Assembly: GCA_028717785.1 (NCBI GenBank) | Contig: JAQUND010000082.1 | Coordinates: 1-6,962, forward strand | Direction of reading: 5' to 3' | Length of the DNA stretch: 6,962 bases | Source of the DNA: Candidatus Nanoarchaeia archaeon | GTDB lineage: Archaea; Nanoarchaeota; Nanoarchaeia; SCGC-AAA011-G17; JAFCDX01 | Shown: piece by piece, positions 6,099 to 6,962 of the stretch | How the letters are laid out: each line of letters begins with the position of its first letter | Position numbering within the stretch: position 1 is the first letter of the stretch | The notes under the pieces: model-generated | Databases searched by the model: none | What the model saw: only the letters and a program-made list of their open reading frames with translations | What the model was told of the DNA's origin: nothing | Made by a program: the position numbers and the translations under genes

Positions 6099-6164
6099 CC
6101 ATTAGGTTATATACACAAATAGGCTAGACTGGGTCGTAGAAACATAGAAAAAGGAATAAACATC
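6099..6164 (+). other. 66-base gap before the thymidylate-synthase-like gene
   Basis: This is the longest gap between well-supported genes apart from the 1879-2127 stretch. It begins inside a TAACC-ATTA-GGTTA inverted repeat (6096-6109) that includes the methyltransferase stop codon, and it ends in an AAGGAA ribosome site. No convincing -35/-10 pair or T4-type TATAAATA late promoter was seen. It is the most likely place in the window for a transcript boundary. Confidence 0.4.
6151..6156 (+). promoter_or_regulatory. Shine-Dalgarno AAGGAA for the gene at 6165
   Basis: AAGGAA sits 8 bases before the ATG at 6165. The spacing favours this start over the in-frame ATG at 6174. Confidence 0.7.
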
Positions 6165-6674
6165 ATGTTGAAAATGAATATTGAGAATTGGAAAAGTAGA
6201 ATTGACAGACAATTCGAAGCTGGGCTTTATGAATCAATTCGAATAGGGGGAAATAGAGACACTCGTGAAATAACTAATTTTGAATTTTGTTTGCAACCTG
6301 AAGATTGTCTTGAATTAGCACCTGTACCAGTACCCGAAGAAGAAATTGAGCGACAATTTGTAATACGTAGATCAATCGATATGTTTGGGTATTTAAATAT
6401 TGATTTTAATTCGAGGCAAGGGGCATTTGTCAATAATTATGATGATGCTGACAACCATTGTATTGCTTATTTCCATCATTATGTAAGAGATGGAAAATAT
6501 TGCATGAATGTTTATGTCAGAAGTATGGATTATGACAGGAACTTTGTTTTTGATTGTCAGACGTTCAATTTGTGTTATAAAGAAGTGTTCAAGAGACTAA
6601 AAGAAAAATATGAAGATTTTATTGAAGAAGGTTATATGAGAGTTTTTGTGTTCTCACTTCACAAATATATTTGA
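6165..6674 (+). CDS. compact thymidylate-synthase-family protein, probable dCMP hydroxymethylase-like
   Basis: In this 169-residue protein, residues 99-122 align without gaps to the catalytic region of E. coli thymidylate synthase. Cys99 matches nucleophile Cys146, YVRDGK (106-111) matches YVADGK, and Arg119-Ser120-Asp122 match Arg166-Ser167-Asp169. Asp130 falls on Asn177, the residue that reads the pyrimidine base. Asp there is the hallmark of dCMP hydroxymethylases (T4 gp42 Cys148/Asp179, the same 31-residue spacing), favouring dCMP over dUMP. C-terminal His166 and Tyr168 (SLHKY) match the sugar-binding H-x-Y. Known relatives are about 240-270 residues. Here the N-terminal half is much reduced: NRDT (30-33) may be the remnant of the phosphate-binding arginine loop, and the usual Glu/Trp segment is not recognisable. 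The reaction would add hydroxymethyl (or methyl) from methylene-tetrahydrofolate to dCMP. Family membership is secure; activity is less so because of the truncation. Confidence 0.8.
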   Translation: MLKMNIENWKSRIDRQFEAGLYESIRIGGNRDTREITNFEFCLQPEDCLELAPVPVPEEEIERQFVIRRSIDMFGYLNIDFNSRQGAFVNNYDDADNHCIAYFHHYVRDGKYCMNVYVRSMDYDRNFVFDCQTFNLCYKEVFKRLKEKYEDFIEEGYMRVFVFSLHKYI

Positions 6675-6680
6675 GGAGGT
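6673..6680 (+). promoter_or_regulatory. strong Shine-Dalgarno GAGGAGGT for the gene at 6686
   Basis: This near-perfect anti-16S complement overlaps the previous stop codon and lies 5 bases before the ATG at 6686. It is the strongest ribosome site in the window and suggests high translation of the small membrane protein. Confidence 0.85.
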
Positions 6681-6685
6681 TTTAG

Positions 6686-6940
6686 ATGTCTAGTTTGAGA
6701 GCGACTTTAGCAGCTATGGGTTTAGGTTGTGGAGGAACAATAAGTATAGGACTTGGTATTAGCGCTTTTATTGGTGCGTTTTGCTGGCCCTATGCAATCA
6801 ATACTTGGCTTGTGTTTGCAGACAAAGATCCAGTTGTTTTATGGTGGCATGGCGCATTGATTGGACTTGTACCGGCATTTGGACAGTTAAGTTTGCCCGT
6901 TACTATTATTACTTGGATTGCAATGTTATTTTTGAAATGA
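6686..6940 (+). CDS. small hydrophobic membrane protein of unknown function
   Basis: The 84-residue product is strongly hydrophobic and Gly-rich, with two likely membrane segments: about residues 9-34, glycine-dense (GLGCGGTISIGLG), and about 53-82. They are separated by an aromatic, charged turn, WLVFADKDP (41-49). A Pro-Ala-Phe-Gly break at 63-66 could split the second segment. The N-terminus carries Arg5 and the C-terminus ends in a single Lys. Size and topology would fit a holin, a superinfection or host-membrane modifying protein, or another small phage membrane protein, but there are no lysis genes alongside and no specific family is recognised. Translation is expected to be high given its ribosome site. 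Confidence 0.75.
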   Translation: MSSLRATLAAMGLGCGGTISIGLGISAFIGAFCWPYAINTWLVFADKDPVVLWWHGALIGLVPAFGQLSLPVTIITWIAMLFLK

Positions 6941-6946
6941 GAGAAA

Positions 6947-6962
6947 ATGCATATAACAGATT
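6947..6962 (+). CDS. possible start of the next gene, cut by window end
   Basis: An ATG lies six bases after the preceding stop, preceded by a purine-rich GAGAAA, and opens a frame reading M-H-I-T-D before the window ends. The tight spacing is like that of the other genes here, but only five codons are visible, so nothing can be said about the product. Confidence 0.4.

Noticed and set aside
6165..6674. Ordinary thymidylate synthase
   Set aside because: The base-reading Asn is Asp and the N-terminal half is greatly shortened, so normal dUMP methylation is not the best reading.
1..6962. tRNA genes, CRISPR arrays, insertion sequences, attachment sites
   Set aside because: No cloverleaf, regularly spaced repeats, transposase or integrase frame, or long direct repeats were seen by eye on either strand.

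Overview
This 6,962-base window is AT-rich (about one third G+C, judged by eye) and almost entirely coding. All genes lie on the plus strand and most touch or overlap the next. Several share ATGA stop/start overlaps, gene products are small, and the set is dominated by nucleotide and sugar-nucleotide enzymes. This looks like a tailed bacteriophage genome, probably a fairly large one with its own nucleotide metabolism. No structural gene, integrase, tRNA or host marker is present, so host and phage family cannot be named.

Layout. Bases 1-900 encode a short FAD-dependent oxidoreductase resembling amine oxidases and UDP-galactopyranose mutase. Bases 910-1223 hold two tiny genes: a helical 61-residue protein and a previously hidden 43-residue protein at 1092-1223. 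Bases 1225-1878 encode a 217-residue P-loop NTPase, followed by a weakly supported 87-residue ORF (1868-2131). Bases 2128-5165 form a tightly coupled block: an all-alpha NTP pyrophosphatase fused to a HAD phosphatase, an Fe-S uracil-DNA-glycosylase-like protein, an NAD-dependent epimerase/dehydratase and a small nucleotide-kinase-like protein. A SAM methyltransferase (5169-6098) closes the block. After a 66-base gap come a compact thymidylate-synthase-family protein (6165-6674) and a small membrane protein (6686-6940). A further start codon at 6947 may open the next gene.

How the genes may work together. The most informative gene is the thymidylate-synthase homologue. Its catalytic Cys and RSxD motif align without gaps to thymidylate synthase, but the residue that reads the pyrimidine base (Asn177 in E. 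coli) is Asp. That is the signature of dCMP hydroxymethylases such as T4 gp42. With a dCTPase/dUTPase-like domain (T4 gp56 role), a nucleotide-kinase-like protein (T4 gp1 role) and a base-excision glycosylase homologue nearby, the window could encode a modified-cytosine DNA pathway. The epimerase, FAD enzyme and methyltransferase could further decorate the base or make a sugar. The motifs are seen directly; the pathway is inference. A second notable signal is a perfect 8-bp GC-rich hairpin inside the glycosylase gene.
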